Shown piece after piece: positions 33,158 through 45,284 of a stretch of 64,000 nt of DNA. Below the pieces are notes generated by a model that worked only from the letters and a program-made list of their open reading frames with translations, searched no databases and was not told where the DNA came from. The stretch comes from Acidobacteriota bacterium. Its GTDB lineage: Bacteria; Acidobacteriota; UBA6911. How positions within the stretch are numbered: the stretch's first letter is position 1; every line of letters starts with the position of its first letter. The stretch is from the NCBI GenBank assembly GCA_012729555.1, contig JAAYCX010000010.1, positions 149,746 to 213,745 on the forward strand, given 5' to 3'. A program made the translations under genes and the position numbers.

Positions 33158-34357
33158 ATGTCCAGTCAGAACACGTTTGAAACCGAAGATCGATACATGG
33201 CCCCGTTTTTCGTCAAGCAGAGGATTGCCATCGACCGGGGGGAGGGGGTATACGTCTGGGACGAGGACGGGACCCGCTACCTGGACTTCACCGCCGGCTG
33301 GGGCGTGACCTGCATCGGCCACGCCCACCCGGTGATCGCGGAGGCGCTCGAGCGCCAGAGCCGCAAGATCCTCCAGGGACCCAATTCCGGGCTCACCTAT
33401 TCCCCGGCCCGGGCCGGACTCCTGTCGGAACTGATGAAGGTGCTGCCGCCGAACCTCTGCCGGGTGTTTTTCTCCAATTCCGGGGCGGAGGCCAACGACG
33501 CGGCCATCAAGCTGGCCCGGAAGGTGACGGGCCGGCTGGACGTGATCTCCACCCACCAGAGCTTTCACGGCCGCACCATCAGCACCGCCTCGGCCACCGG
33601 GCAGGCGAGCCACCGGGAGAAATTCAATCCCCTGATGCCCAACTACCGCTTCGTCGCCTACGGGGACCTGGCCGAGCTGGAGCAGGCGCTGGATGGCAAC
33701 GTGGCCGCTTTCATCATCGAGCCGGTCCAGGGAGAGGGCGGGGTCCATATCCCCTCCCGCGAATACCTCCGCTCCGCCTCCCGCCTCTGCCGGCAAAACG
33801 GCACCCTCATGATCGCCGACGAGGTCCAGACCGGGTTCTGCCGCACCGGCCCGATGTTCGTCACCGGCGAGATGGGGGTGGAGGTGGACTTTCTCACCAT
33901 GGCCAAGGGGATCGCCGGCGGCTTCCCCTTCGGCGGGTTCGCCATGACCGACGCGGTGGCCCGGAAGCTCGAGATCGGGGACCACGGCGGCACCTACTGC
34001 GGGAACCCCCTGGGCTGCGCCGTCTCGGCCGCCGTCATCCGCTACCTCCGGGAAAACAACGTCTCCGCCCACGTGGAAGAGATGGGCCGGATCTGCCTCG
34101 ACGTCATGGCGGGGTGGAAACGCGACCACCCAGCCGCCATCCGCGAAATCCGGGGGAAGGGGCTGCTGATCCTGGTCGAGTTCGCGGACGCCGACACGGC
34201 GAAGAAGGTGAGCGACGAATGCCTCGCCCGCGGGCTCTTCGTGCGCCAGACCCAGGGGGTCGGCATCCGGGTATTCCCGGCGCTGACCATCACCGCGGCG
34301 GAACTGCGCGAGGGGCTCGGCATCATGGCGGAAGCCGTCCGGGCGGTGGCGGGCTGA
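33158..34357 (+). CDS. Class III aminotransferase (acetylornithine/GABA type)
   Basis: A 399-residue PLP enzyme. The PLP lysine is in TMAKGIAGGFPFGG near 250, SNSGAEANDAAIKLAR is near 107, and the FIIEPVQGEGG block near 188. It resembles ArgD/succinylornithine and GABA aminotransferases; which substrate cannot be fixed. No arg genes are nearby. It starts 47 nt after the permease with AAGGGG upstream. Confidence 0.9.
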   Translation: MSSQNTFETEDRYMAPFFVKQRIAIDRGEGVYVWDEDGTRYLDFTAGWGVTCIGHAHPVIAEALERQSRKILQGPNSGLTYSPARAGLLSELMKVLPPNLCRVFFSNSGAEANDAAIKLARKVTGRLDVISTHQSFHGRTISTASATGQASHREKFNPLMPNYRFVAYGDLAELEQALDGNVAAFIIEPVQGEGGVHIPSREYLRSASRLCRQNGTLMIADEVQTGFCRTGPMFVTGEMGVEVDFLTMAKGIAGGFPFGGFAMTDAVARKLEIGDHGGTYCGNPLGCAVSAAVIRYLRENNVSAHVEEMGRICLDVMAGWKRDHPAAIREIRGKGLLILVEFADADTAKKVSDECLARGLFVRQTQGVGIRVFPALTITAAELREGLGIMAEAVRAVAG

Positions 34358-34374
34358 TCTGAAAAGGCACGGGC

Positions 34375-34953
34375 CTATTCCGATTCCACCGTCAGGTTGT
34401 TGGTGACGCTGAAGACTCCGGGGACCCCCCGCGCGGCGATCCCCGCGAGGTCCTTGTCCATCCGGTTTGCCGTCACCCCTTCCAGGGTGATATGACCGTT
34501 CTTGACGATGATGTGGATCGACTGGACCGCCCGCACGGCATAGCGATCGAGCCCCTCCTGGGAATAGATGGCCCGGAAGGCGGCGCGCCGGATGGCGTCG
34601 TCGCTGGGCGACAGGGGCAAGACTTCGATCTTGTTTTCGACCCTGCCGACCGCTTCGATCGAGCGCACGGCGTTTTCCGCGTCCTGCTTGAGGTTGGGCC
34701 TCACCACCTGCCCCGTCAGGACCACCCCGTCGATCCCATCGATCCGGAACGCGAGGTTGTCGAAGACCGAATGATCCGCGAGCATGGCCAGCTCGTACCG
34801 GACCTGCCGGGCGAGCCGGTCACGCATGGCCCCGGGATCCCGTTTCCCCAGGTCAACCTGGGCCGGGGCCGCCGCCGCGAAAAAGACCGCCAGCAGGACC
34901 AGGCCTGCGCCCCGGGCGACGCCGTTTCTTGTCTGGGTGTTCCGTATGCTCAT
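34375..34953 (-). CDS. Exported protein with two BON domains
   Basis: A 192-residue protein. The signal peptide (about 13-32) is followed by two BON-like domains (about 45-110 and 120-190), each with the GVVLTGQV or HITLEGVT core and VENKI/VTNNLTVE end. BON proteins of this kind (OsmY-like) protect the envelope under stress. GGAGG lies 6 nt before the start; a longer in-frame ATG is less plausible. Confidence 0.88.
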   Translation of the reverse strand: MSIRNTQTRNGVARGAGLVLLAVFFAAAAPAQVDLGKRDPGAMRDRLARQVRYELAMLADHSVFDNLAFRIDGIDGVVLTGQVVRPNLKQDAENAVRSIEAVGRVENKIEVLPLSPSDDAIRRAAFRAIYSQEGLDRYAVRAVQSIHIIVKNGHITLEGVTANRMDKDLAGIAARGVPGVFSVTNNLTVESE

Positions 34954-35210
34954 GGTTGTCCTCCATCCGTTGTGTCCTGTGTCGGTGCCCGGGAGGCGAT
35001 GGCGGCTCTTTGCATCAACCCGGGATTCCATACAATCATTATACTCCCGGAGGAAGCGCGTTCTCCGGCCGGGGGGCGGCGGTGGAGGTCAGGGCCGCGC
35101 TGACTTCGCCTACAGCATCAAGAGGAGGGAGTCCGCAGGCAGAGGGTGCGATCGGGATAATTGACGATGGTATCGTTGATTGTCCGGTCAAACGGCGGTA
35201 GAGTGGTTTC

Positions 35211-36362
35211 ATGGCTGTCGATCGAACTCTCAAACTGACTGAATTGCTGGACAGAAAATCCTTCTTTCTGTTCGGCCCCCGGGCGATCGGGAAATCCACG
35301 CTGGTCAGGCAACAGCTTTCGGGCTCGGCCACCATTATCGACCTCCTGGATTCGCGGATTTTCCTGAGGTTGTCCTCCGCACCCTATGACCTGGAATCCC
35401 TTATCGATGCCGGCGATCACGCGCTGGTTGTCATCGATGAAATTCAGCGCATCCCTGAATTGCTCAATGAGGTCCACCGGCTGATTGAAGGCCGCGAAAT
35501 CCGGTTTCTTCTGACCGGCAGCAGCGCCAGGAAGTTGAGGAGGGGGCAGGCCAATCTGCTGGCCGGCCGTGTCTGGGAAGCCGGATTATTCCCCCTGACC
35601 TGGAAGGAAGCCCCGGATTTCAATCTGCAGCGATACCTTCGTTATGGTGGGCTGCCGACGGTCTATCTCAGTCCATTACCGGAAGAGGAACTCGACGCAT
35701 ACGTCAATACGTATCTGAAGGAGGAAATTATGGCTGAAGGGCTGATACGGAACCTGCCGCCCTTTACCCGTTTCCTTCGGTCCATCGCCCTTGCAAACGG
35801 TGAAGTGATCAATTTCACCAAACTGGCGAATGATTGCCAGGTGGCCGCGACTACGGTGAGGGAATATGTGAGCCTCCTGGACGATACCTTGGTTGGATTT
35901 TTCCTGCCTGCATGGAGCGAATCCAGGAAGAGAAAGGCAATCAAATCGGGAAAATTTTATTTCTTCGACCCGGGAGTCACCCACACCCTTACCGGAACCC
36001 GGACCATCGACCGCAATTCCGATTTGTTCGGAAGGAGTTTCGAACAGTTCATCGGGATGGAGATTCGAGCGTACCTGAGTTACCGCAGGAACAAGCTCCC
36101 GCTGACCTACTGGCGATCCACGCATGGCCACGAAGTGGATTTCTTGATCGGGGAAAAGACCGCGGTGGAGGTCAAGGCTGCCGCACATTTGACGCCTGGG
36201 GATTTTAAAGGGCTCAAGGCGCTTGCCGAGGAACGGGTTTTTACTGATTATTTCCTGGTAAGTCAGGACCCCGTTGCCTCGCGGCAGGCGGACATCCGGG
36301 CAATACACTGGGAGGATTTCCTGAATCGACTGTGGCGGGATGAGATCATGGCCGCCGGCTGA
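35211..36362 (+). CDS. AAA family ATPase with DUF4143 domain
   Basis: A 383-residue protein: N-terminal P-loop GPRAIGKSTLV near residue 22, Walker B VVIDEIQRIPEL near 72, sensor LLTGSSARKL near 102, then the DUF4143 C-terminal domain with nuclease-like VDFLIGEKTAVEVKAA near 310. The role of the family is unknown; members are frequent in accessory regions. Note GPRAIGKST instead of the usual GPRQTGKST. It stands alone. Confidence 0.92.
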   Translation: MAVDRTLKLTELLDRKSFFLFGPRAIGKSTLVRQQLSGSATIIDLLDSRIFLRLSSAPYDLESLIDAGDHALVVIDEIQRIPELLNEVHRLIEGREIRFLLTGSSARKLRRGQANLLAGRVWEAGLFPLTWKEAPDFNLQRYLRYGGLPTVYLSPLPEEELDAYVNTYLKEEIMAEGLIRNLPPFTRFLRSIALANGEVINFTKLANDCQVAATTVREYVSLLDDTLVGFFLPAWSESRKRKAIKSGKFYFFDPGVTHTLTGTRTIDRNSDLFGRSFEQFIGMEIRAYLSYRRNKLPLTYWRSTHGHEVDFLIGEKTAVEVKAAAHLTPGDFKGLKALAEERVFTDYFLVSQDPVASRQADIRAIHWEDFLNRLWRDEIMAAG

Positions 36363-36469
36363 GGTCGGGCAGACCGGGTGCGACGCATGGACGGATTCCG
36401 TGCCGCCCCGGCGTCCCGTTTTTTATAATGACACCTTTTCCCGACCGGGAAAACCAGCGGAAGGACACC

Positions 36470-36781
36470 ATGCCGGAATTGAAGGGATTTCAGAAGACGT
36501 ACCTCAGGGGGCTGGCGCACGAGCGCAAGCCCATCGTCATGATCGGGAAGGAAGGGCTCGTGCCGGGGGTCGTCGAATCGGTGAAGGACGGCCTCGCGCG
36601 CCACGAACTCGTCAAGGTCCGGTTCGTCAGCTTCAAGGAGAAGGAGCAGAAGGAGGCGCTGGCCGCCCGGCTCCTGGAGGAGACGGGGGCGGAGCGGGTC
36701 GGGATGGTGGGGCATACGCTCCTCCTCTACCGGCGCCAGGACGACGCGCGCAAACGCCGGATCGAGCTGCCGGCCCGGTAG
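36470..36781 (+). CDS. yhbY: YhbY/CRM-domain RNA-binding protein
   Basis: A 103-residue single CRM-domain protein that associates with pre-50S ribosomal subunits in E. coli. The core is FQKTYLRGLAHERKPIVMIGK then GLVPGVVESVKDGLARHELVKVRF. The start at MPELKG has GGAAGGAC upstream. Confidence 0.92.
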   Translation: MPELKGFQKTYLRGLAHERKPIVMIGKEGLVPGVVESVKDGLARHELVKVRFVSFKEKEQKEALAARLLEETGAERVGMVGHTLLLYRRQDDARKRRIELPAR

Positions 36782-36882
36782 CGGCCGGCGGGGCGCCCCC
36801 CCTTTGACAAAGGGCCGGGTCTGACTTATACATGGAGAAAAGCCGGATTCCGGACCGAAACTTCAACCGGGAGCTGATCGCC

Positions 36883-39800
36883 ATGACCCGCATCGTTTCG
36901 ATTCTGTTCTGGATAGGTCTCGTCGCCACCGCCGCCCAGGCGCAGTATTTCGGGCAGAACCGGGTCCGGTACCGGAGCCCCGATTTCAAGGTCCTCAAGA
37001 CCGATCACTTCGACATCCACTACTACGACGACCACGAGGCGGCCGCCGTCGATTTCGGCCGGATGGCCGAGCGCTGGTACGCGCGCCTGGGCGCCGTCCT
37101 GAACCACGAGCTCTCCTCGCGGCAGCCCATCATCCTCTACGCCAGCCACACCGATTTCCGGGGGACCACCGTGATCGGCAACGAGATCGGGGAGACGACG
37201 GGGGGCGTGACGGAAGGGCTGCGGCGCCGGATCGTGATGCCGCTCGCGGGCCCGCTCGGGGACACCGACCACGTGCTCGGCCACGAGCTGGTGCACGCCT
37301 TCCAGTTCGACATCTCCTCGCGCACGAGCACCCTCGGCGGCAGCGGCGTCCCCACCGCGCTGATGCTCCCCCTCTGGTTCGTGGAAGGGATGGCCGAATA
37401 CCTGACGATCGGGGCGGCCGACCCCCACACCGCCATGTGGATGAGGGACGCGGTCCTGCGGGGGCAGCTCCCCGCCGTCTCCGAACTGGACGATCCCGAA
37501 TACTTCCCCTACCGCTGGGGGCAGGCCTTCTGGAGCTACGTGGCGGGCCGGTACGGCGACCAGGTGATCGGGGAGGTCCTGAAGGCGGCCGCGAGCGACG
37601 GGAACGCCGAAGGGGCCATCGCCGCGGTGCTCGGGATCGGCCTCGACGAACTCGGCCGGGACTGGCACGCCGCGATGGAATCCATCTATCGCCCCGTGCT
37701 CCAGGCGACGGTCCCGCTCGACCCGGCGCGCGAACTGATCGGAAAAGAGCGGGGGGGCGCGATCAACGTGAGCCCCTCCCTGAGCCCCGACGGCGCCTGG
37801 GTGGCCTTCTTCTCCGAGAAAAACCTGTTCTCGATCGACCTCTTTCTGGCCGACGCCCGGACGGGCCGGGTCCGGCGCACCCTGACCCGCACGGTCCTCG
37901 ACCCTCACTTCGACAGCCTGCAGTTCGTCAACGCGGCCGGCGCCTGGAGCCCCGACGGGCGGGAGTTCGCCTTCGGGAGCGTGCGCTCCGGCCGGCCGGA
38001 GGTCTCGATCTACAACCTGGCCTCGGACAAGGTCACCCGCCGGCACCGGCTCGGCGACCTCTCCGACCTTTTCAGCCTCTCCTGGTCGCCCGACGGGGGC
38101 TCCATCGTATTTTCGGGCATGGCGGGCGGGTACACCGATCTTTTCATCCTGGACCTGGGGCGGGGGACCACCCGGCGGCTGACGGACGACGCGTACTCGG
38201 CGCTCCACCCGGCCTGGTCGCCCGACGGCCGCTCCATCGTGTTCTCGACCGACCGCTTCAGCTCCGACCTCTCGCGCCTCTCCTTCGGCGACCTGCGCCT
38301 CGGCCTGATCGACGTCGCGACCGGGGAGATCCGGCCGGTCGAGGCCTTCCCCTCCGGCAAGCACCTGGGGGCGCAGTGGAGCGCGGACGGCGGCGAGCTC
38401 TTTTTCGTCTCCGACCGGGACGGGATCCCCAACGTGTACCGGCTGAACCTCCAAAGCGGCGACATCCGCCAGCTGACCCGCCTGCAGACGGGGGTGAGCG
38501 GCATCTCGAAGTGGAGCCCCGCCTTCTCGGTGGCGACGCGGGCCGGGCGGCTGGTCTACAGCGCCTACGCCGGGGGGGACTACGCCCTCTACCGCCTCGA
38601 GGGGGAGGAGGCGCTGGCGGGAGGCCCGGTGGATGAAGCCGTGGCCGCGCTGGGGGCGGGGGGCCTCCCCCCCCGGGAGCGCGGAAGGGAAGTGATCCGG
38701 CCGTACCTGGCCCAGCCCACGGCCGGGCTTGCGGCCCCGGCCGGGTTCGAGAAGACCGATTACGAGCCCAGCCTGGGGCTCGACTACGTCGCCCCCCCCT
38801 CCGTCAGCGTCGGGTTCAGCAACTTCGGGTCGATGGTCGGCGGGGGGATCGGGTTCTACTGGAGCGACCTGCTCGGGCACCACAACCTGATGACGGCCTT
38901 CCAGACCGCCACGACCATCGACGGCGGCAATTTCCTCAACAGCCTCTCGGGCATCGCCGCGTACGAGAACCGGAAATCGAGGTGGAACTGGGGCCTGAGC
39001 GGCGGGCAGGTGCCTTACCTGACCGGCGCCTACGGCCGCACCTTCGAAACGATCGAGGGGGAGCCTTACGTGCTCGACCGGACGGTGCGGTTCTGGGAAA
39101 TTTCGCGCCAGGCCGCCGTGACGCTCGCGCGCCCCGTGAGCCGCGCCCGGCGTTTCGAATTCTCCGGCGGGTTCCAGAACATCTCCTACGACGCCGAGGG
39201 GACGATCGAGGTCTACTCGGGGGTGACGGGGGAGTTCCTGGGCGAAGAGCGGTACGATATAGACGCCCCCGACTCCCTCAACCTGGGGATCGGGAGCGCG
39301 GCGATGGTCTACGACACCTCCGTGTTCGGCGGCACCAGCCCCATCATGGGGGAGCGTTACCGCCTGGAGGCGGGGATATCGGGGGGCTCGCTCAATTTCT
39401 CGACCCTGCTCGTCGATTACCGCCGATACGCGCGGATCGCGGGCCCGCTGAGCCTGGCCGGGCGGGTCCTCCACTACGGGCGATACGGCGGCGATTCGGA
39501 GGACGGGCGCCTCGGTGAACTTTCGCTCGGCTACCCGTCGCTCGTGCGGGGCTACGAACCGGGATCCTTCTCGCCGAAGGAGTGTACCCAGGGGACCGGC
39601 GGCGCGCTCTCCTGCCCCGCCTTCGACCGCATCTTCGGAAGCCGGATGCTGGTGGGGAACGTGGAGGCGCGCCTGCAGACCCTGGGGCCGCTCGGCATCA
39701 TCCCCAGCCGCGCCTTCCCGCCGGTCGAGACCGCCGTGTTCTACGACGCGGGCCTGGCCTGGCGCTCGAAGAAGATCTCGAGCGCGCTCGGGATCCCGCG

Positions 39801-39939
39801 ACGCCCCGTCTCGAGCTGGGGGGGCTCCCTCCGGTTCAACGCCCTGGGCTTCTTCATCGCCCAGCTCAGCTACGTCCACGCCAACGACCGTCCCCAGCGG
39901 CGCTGGGGGTGGGAGTTTTCGATCATCCCCGGCTTCTAG
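36883..39939 (+). CDS. Large exported protein: gluzincin-like domain, TolB-type beta-propeller and C-terminal barrel
   Basis: A 1018-residue protein. The signal peptide (about 1-20) leads into a peptidase MA-like region with HELVHAF near 143 and WFVEGMAEYL about 40 residues on (H-E-x2-H ... E). Five or so TolB/WD40-like repeats (SPDGA, SPDGR, SPDGG) span roughly 290-600. A BamA/surface-antigen-like C-terminal beta-rich region ends in W-E-F-S-I-I-P-G-F, whose aromatic last residue fits an outer-membrane barrel. Start at 36883 because GGGAG precedes it and a signal peptide follows; the upstream ATG (36832) adds 17 residues. Confidence 0.82.
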   Translation: MTRIVSILFWIGLVATAAQAQYFGQNRVRYRSPDFKVLKTDHFDIHYYDDHEAAAVDFGRMAERWYARLGAVLNHELSSRQPIILYASHTDFRGTTVIGNEIGETTGGVTEGLRRRIVMPLAGPLGDTDHVLGHELVHAFQFDISSRTSTLGGSGVPTALMLPLWFVEGMAEYLTIGAADPHTAMWMRDAVLRGQLPAVSELDDPEYFPYRWGQAFWSYVAGRYGDQVIGEVLKAAASDGNAEGAIAAVLGIGLDELGRDWHAAMESIYRPVLQATVPLDPARELIGKERGGAINVSPSLSPDGAWVAFFSEKNLFSIDLFLADARTGRVRRTLTRTVLDPHFDSLQFVNAAGAWSPDGREFAFGSVRSGRPEVSIYNLASDKVTRRHRLGDLSDLFSLSWSPDGGSIVFSGMAGGYTDLFILDLGRGTTRRLTDDAYSALHPAWSPDGRSIVFSTDRFSSDLSRLSFGDLRLGLIDVATGEIRPVEAFPSGKHLGAQWSADGGELFFVSDRDGIPNVYRLNLQSGDIRQLTRLQTGVSGISKWSPAFSVATRAGRLVYSAYAGGDYALYRLEGEEALAGGPVDEAVAALGAGGLPPRERGREVIRPYLAQPTAGLAAPAGFEKTDYEPSLGLDYVAPPSVSVGFSNFGSMVGGGIGFYWSDLLGHHNLMTAFQTATTIDGGNFLNSLSGIAAYENRKSRWNWGLSGGQVPYLTGAYGRTFETIEGEPYVLDRTVRFWEISRQAAVTLARPVSRARRFEFSGGFQNISYDAEGTIEVYSGVTGEFLGEERYDIDAPDSLNLGIGSAAMVYDTSVFGGTSPIMGERYRLEAGISGGSLNFSTLLVDYRRYARIAGPLSLAGRVLHYGRYGGDSEDGRLGELSLGYPSLVRGYEPGSFSPKECTQGTGGALSCPAFDRIFGSRMLVGNVEARLQTLGPLGIIPSRAFPPVETAVFYDAGLAWRSKKISSALGIPRRPVSSWGGSLRFNALGFFIAQLSYVHANDRPQRRWGWEFSIIPGF

Positions 39940-39971
39940 ACGCCCCCGGGCGCGCCGGACGGGAGACCCGA

Positions 39972-40304
39972 ATGAACATCCAGATCTTCGGCACCCTGAA
40001 GTGCCGCGACACGAAGAAGGCGCAGCGCTATTTCCAGGAAAGGCGCATCCCGTTCCAGTTCGTGGACCTCGCGCGCAAGGGACTCGGCAAGGGGGAGCTC
40101 GCCGCCGTCGGCGCGGCGGTGGGGATCGACAACCTCATCGACCGGGAGGGGCGCGCCTACGAGGAGCGGAACCTCGCGTACGTCATCCACGACGTCGCCG
40201 AGCAGCTGCTGGGGGACCCGCGCCTGCTGAAGACGCCCATCGTGCGAAACGGCCGCGCGGCGACGGTGGGGTACCGGCCGGAGCGGTGGAAGGAGTGGAC
40301 CTAG
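39972..40304 (+). CDS. ArsC/Spx-family protein (arsenate reductase-like)
   Basis: A 110-residue thioredoxin-fold protein of the ArsC/Spx family (IFGTLKCRDTKKAQRYF, a single N-terminal Cys; LKTPIVRNG late). Without more Cys it is either a glutaredoxin-dependent reductase or a non-arsenate relative. Stop codons overlap with the convergent methyltransferase. Confidence 0.8.
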   Translation: MNIQIFGTLKCRDTKKAQRYFQERRIPFQFVDLARKGLGKGELAAVGAAVGIDNLIDREGRAYEERNLAYVIHDVAEQLLGDPRLLKTPIVRNGRAATVGYRPERWKEWT

Positions 40305-41104
40305 CCGCCGGCCGGCTCGCGCCGGATCGCGTAGCCGATGTAGGAGATCGAGAGGTCGCGGCTCGGGCCGAAGGCGAGGCGGCGGCCCAGTTCCTCGAAG
40401 GAGATGGCGCCACGGGCGCGGCGGCGCAGGGCGAGGAGGGCGGAGAGCGGGTGGCAGCGGGGGGAGAGGCCCCGCATCGCGCCGGGAGTGAGGTGGTTTG
40501 TCTCGAGCATCCGTTTCAGGTCCCGCGGCTTGATGAAATTTTTATAGGCATGGGTGTCGGGGGGCACGAAGGCCGTAGCGCGCCAGCGCTGCATGGCGCC
40601 GATGACGGCGACGCGGCTGCGGAGGGTGCGGTTGATGGTGTCGAAGAAGAAGAGGCCGCCGGGGCGGAGGACGCGGGCGATTTCGGCGACGACGGCTTCG
40701 GGGCCGTCGACGTGCTCGAGGACGTCGCAGCAGGCGGCCAGGTCGAAGGAGGCCGGCGGGAAGGGGAGGCGCTCGGCGCGGCCGGCGACGTAATCGATGT
40801 CGAGTCTGCACGCGGCGGCGTGGCGGCGCGCGGCCGCGAGCGATTCGGGCGCGGCGTCGAGGCCGGTGACGCGGCAGCCCGAGCGGGCGAACTCCTCGGC
40901 CAGGTACCCGCCGCCGCAGCCGACGTCGAGAAGCGTCGGCGCCCCCGGGCCGGCCGGGGGGCGGGCCTCGAGGATGCGGCGGAACCAGCCGCAGCGGGCG
41001 GGGTTGATGAAATGGCGGATGGTGCTGAAGGCGCCGTCGTCGTCGTCCCACCAGGAACCGGCCCGGTTGCGGTATAGCGAGTTGTCCACGCTGCTTGTCG
41101 TCAT
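40301..41104 (-). CDS. SAM-dependent methyltransferase (UbiG-like)
   Basis: A 267-residue class I methyltransferase: SAM-binding LLDVGCGGGYLAEEFA near 59, DAAPESL near 82, and DVLEHVDGPEAVV near 125, as in UbiG-type quinone or other O-methyltransferases. The N-terminal SLYRNRAGSWWDDDDG stretch resembles UbiG's substrate-proximal part, but there is no quinone cluster nearby, so the substrate is open. Start MTTSS at 41104; no strong ribosome site is seen. Confidence 0.83.
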   Translation of the reverse strand: MTTSSVDNSLYRNRAGSWWDDDDGAFSTIRHFINPARCGWFRRILEARPPAGPGAPTLLDVGCGGGYLAEEFARSGCRVTGLDAAPESLAAARRHAAACRLDIDYVAGRAERLPFPPASFDLAACCDVLEHVDGPEAVVAEIARVLRPGGLFFFDTINRTLRSRVAVIGAMQRWRATAFVPPDTHAYKNFIKPRDLKRMLETNHLTPGAMRGLSPRCHPLSALLALRRRARGAISFEELGRRLAFGPSRDLSISYIGYAIRREPAGG

Positions 41105-41217
41105 GGTCGGGATCGTTCCGGCTTTCCGGTTCCGGCTTTTCGCCTTGGTCCGCCCGTCAACTGTAGTAAAATCCAGCCCGGACATTCAAGCCGGCAGGCA
41201 AGGCCGGCGGAGACAAC

Positions 41218-41877
41218 ATGAAGGTATTCGATCGTTTTCACGTCTATCTCTGGAACGGGCGGGACAACAACTGCAACAGCTGCCTCTTCCCGGGCGTGCT
41301 GCCGGGCGGGCGGCACGTGCTGGTCGACCCCGGACACATCCTCACCCCCTCGACGGGGGAGCCGGCGCTCGAGCGGCTCCTCGCGGAAATCGGGCGCGAC
41401 GGTCTCGATCCCTCCGCGATCGGGCTCGTGATCCTCACCCACGGGCACCCCGACCATGTCGAGGGAGCCGTGGAACTCCGGCGGCTGGGGGCGAAGGTGG
41501 CGATGCACCGGCAGGACGAGGAGCTGTTCGGGCGCATGGGAGGGAAAGCGGACATACACCTGGAGGAGGGGACGCTCGAACTGGGAGCGGAATGCCGGCT
41601 CGAGGTGCTCCATTCGCCCGGGCACTCCCCCGGGCATGTCACCCTCTACTGGCCCGAGCGGAAGGTGCTGATCGCCGGGGACTGCGTGTTCTACCGCAGC
41701 ACCGGGAGGACCGACTTCCCCGGCGGGGACCCGGACCAGCTCTTCCGGAGCATCGAGCGGATGGCCGCGCTCGACGTCGAGGAGCTGCTCTCGGGGCACC
41801 CCTACGGGCATTCGGGCTTCCTCCGCGGCCGCGAGGCGGTCCGGGATAATTTCGAGTACATCCTCAGATATCTTTAG
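41218..41877 (+). CDS. MBL-fold metallohydrolase (glyoxalase II-like)
   Basis: A 219-residue metallo-beta-lactamase fold hydrolase. Metal ligands are in LTHGHPDHVEG near 76, HSPGHSPGHV near 131, GDCVF near 155 and GHPYGH near 196. Substrate unknown; the short form resembles hydroxyacylglutathione hydrolase-type proteins. Confidence 0.88.
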   Translation: MKVFDRFHVYLWNGRDNNCNSCLFPGVLPGGRHVLVDPGHILTPSTGEPALERLLAEIGRDGLDPSAIGLVILTHGHPDHVEGAVELRRLGAKVAMHRQDEELFGRMGGKADIHLEEGTLELGAECRLEVLHSPGHSPGHVTLYWPERKVLIAGDCVFYRSTGRTDFPGGDPDQLFRSIERMAALDVEELLSGHPYGHSGFLRGREAVRDNFEYILRYL

Positions 41878-41887
41878 GGAGAGCGTT

Positions 41888-42463
41888 TTGGAGGACGAAG
41901 GGATCAAGAGCGCGCTGGAACTCGCCATGGAGCGGGTGTCGAAACTGCCCGAACTCTCCGCGGAGGAGATCGCCCGGCAGCGGGAGAAGGAGTACCGCCC
42001 GCTCGGGGAGGCGATCGGGCACAGGTACCTCGAGGGGATCCTCGCGGCGCAGGAACTGGCGGTCGAAGCGGGACGGCACGAGGGGGACGCCGGGCGCATC
42101 GTGCGCCGGGGGCTGATGGAATGCCTCTCCGGGGCGATCGGGCTCGGGAACCCGGCGGCGGCCGAACGGGCGCTGGCGGGACTAGGCGCGCTGGCGGGGA
42201 AGGGGGACGACGCAGAGGCCGCGGCGGGGTGGAAACGGACACTCGACGAATTCGAGGGACGCCGTGCCGCGCTGGCGGCAGAACAGGCTGCGGGGGCGCG
42301 GGAACGGCTCGCGGCGCTCGGGATTTCGGGTTCGGCGGTGGTGCCGGTGATGGAGCGGGACGAAGGGTACCTCCGGGCGCTCGAGGCGCTGCGACGGGAG
42401 TTCGAGCCGGCGCTCGAGCGGTTGCGCGCCCGGCTGCGGCGGGAGGCGGAAGAAGCCCGATAG
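41888..42463 (+). CDS. Conserved helical protein of unknown function
   Basis: A 191-residue protein (TTG start, AGGGAG upstream) with no Cys-metal motif beyond a single MECL. It is strongly helical and Ala/Glu/Arg-rich, with a coiled-coil-like C-terminus. It begins IKSALELAMERVSKLPELSAEE, a recognisable opening of short uncharacterised proteins. It follows the MBL hydrolase by 10 nt, so it is probably in an operon with it. Confidence 0.6.
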   Translation: MEDEGIKSALELAMERVSKLPELSAEEIARQREKEYRPLGEAIGHRYLEGILAAQELAVEAGRHEGDAGRIVRRGLMECLSGAIGLGNPAAAERALAGLGALAGKGDDAEAAAGWKRTLDEFEGRRAALAAEQAAGARERLAALGISGSAVVPVMERDEGYLRALEALRREFEPALERLRARLRREAEEAR

Positions 42464-42494
42464 GGGGCGTTTCGGAAAATTCCGAAACGCCCCC
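42463..42494. terminator. Bidirectional terminator between convergent genes
   Basis: A perfect 15-bp inverted repeat (GGGGGCGTTTCGGAA and its complement) with a 2-nt loop lies between the helical protein gene and katG. Confidence 0.75.
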
Positions 42495-42512
42495 CGGTCA
42501 GACGGGGCCGGA

Positions 42513-45238
<2,726 letters not shown>

Positions 45239-45284
45239 GAGTGTATCCTTCCGCCCGACTGAATTCAACGGAAAAAAGGGGGGC

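Noticed and set aside
36826..39879. 1017-codon minus-strand frame opposite the propeller protein
   Set aside because: Shadow of a GC-rich gene; the sense frame has a signal peptide, HExxH and SPDG repeats.
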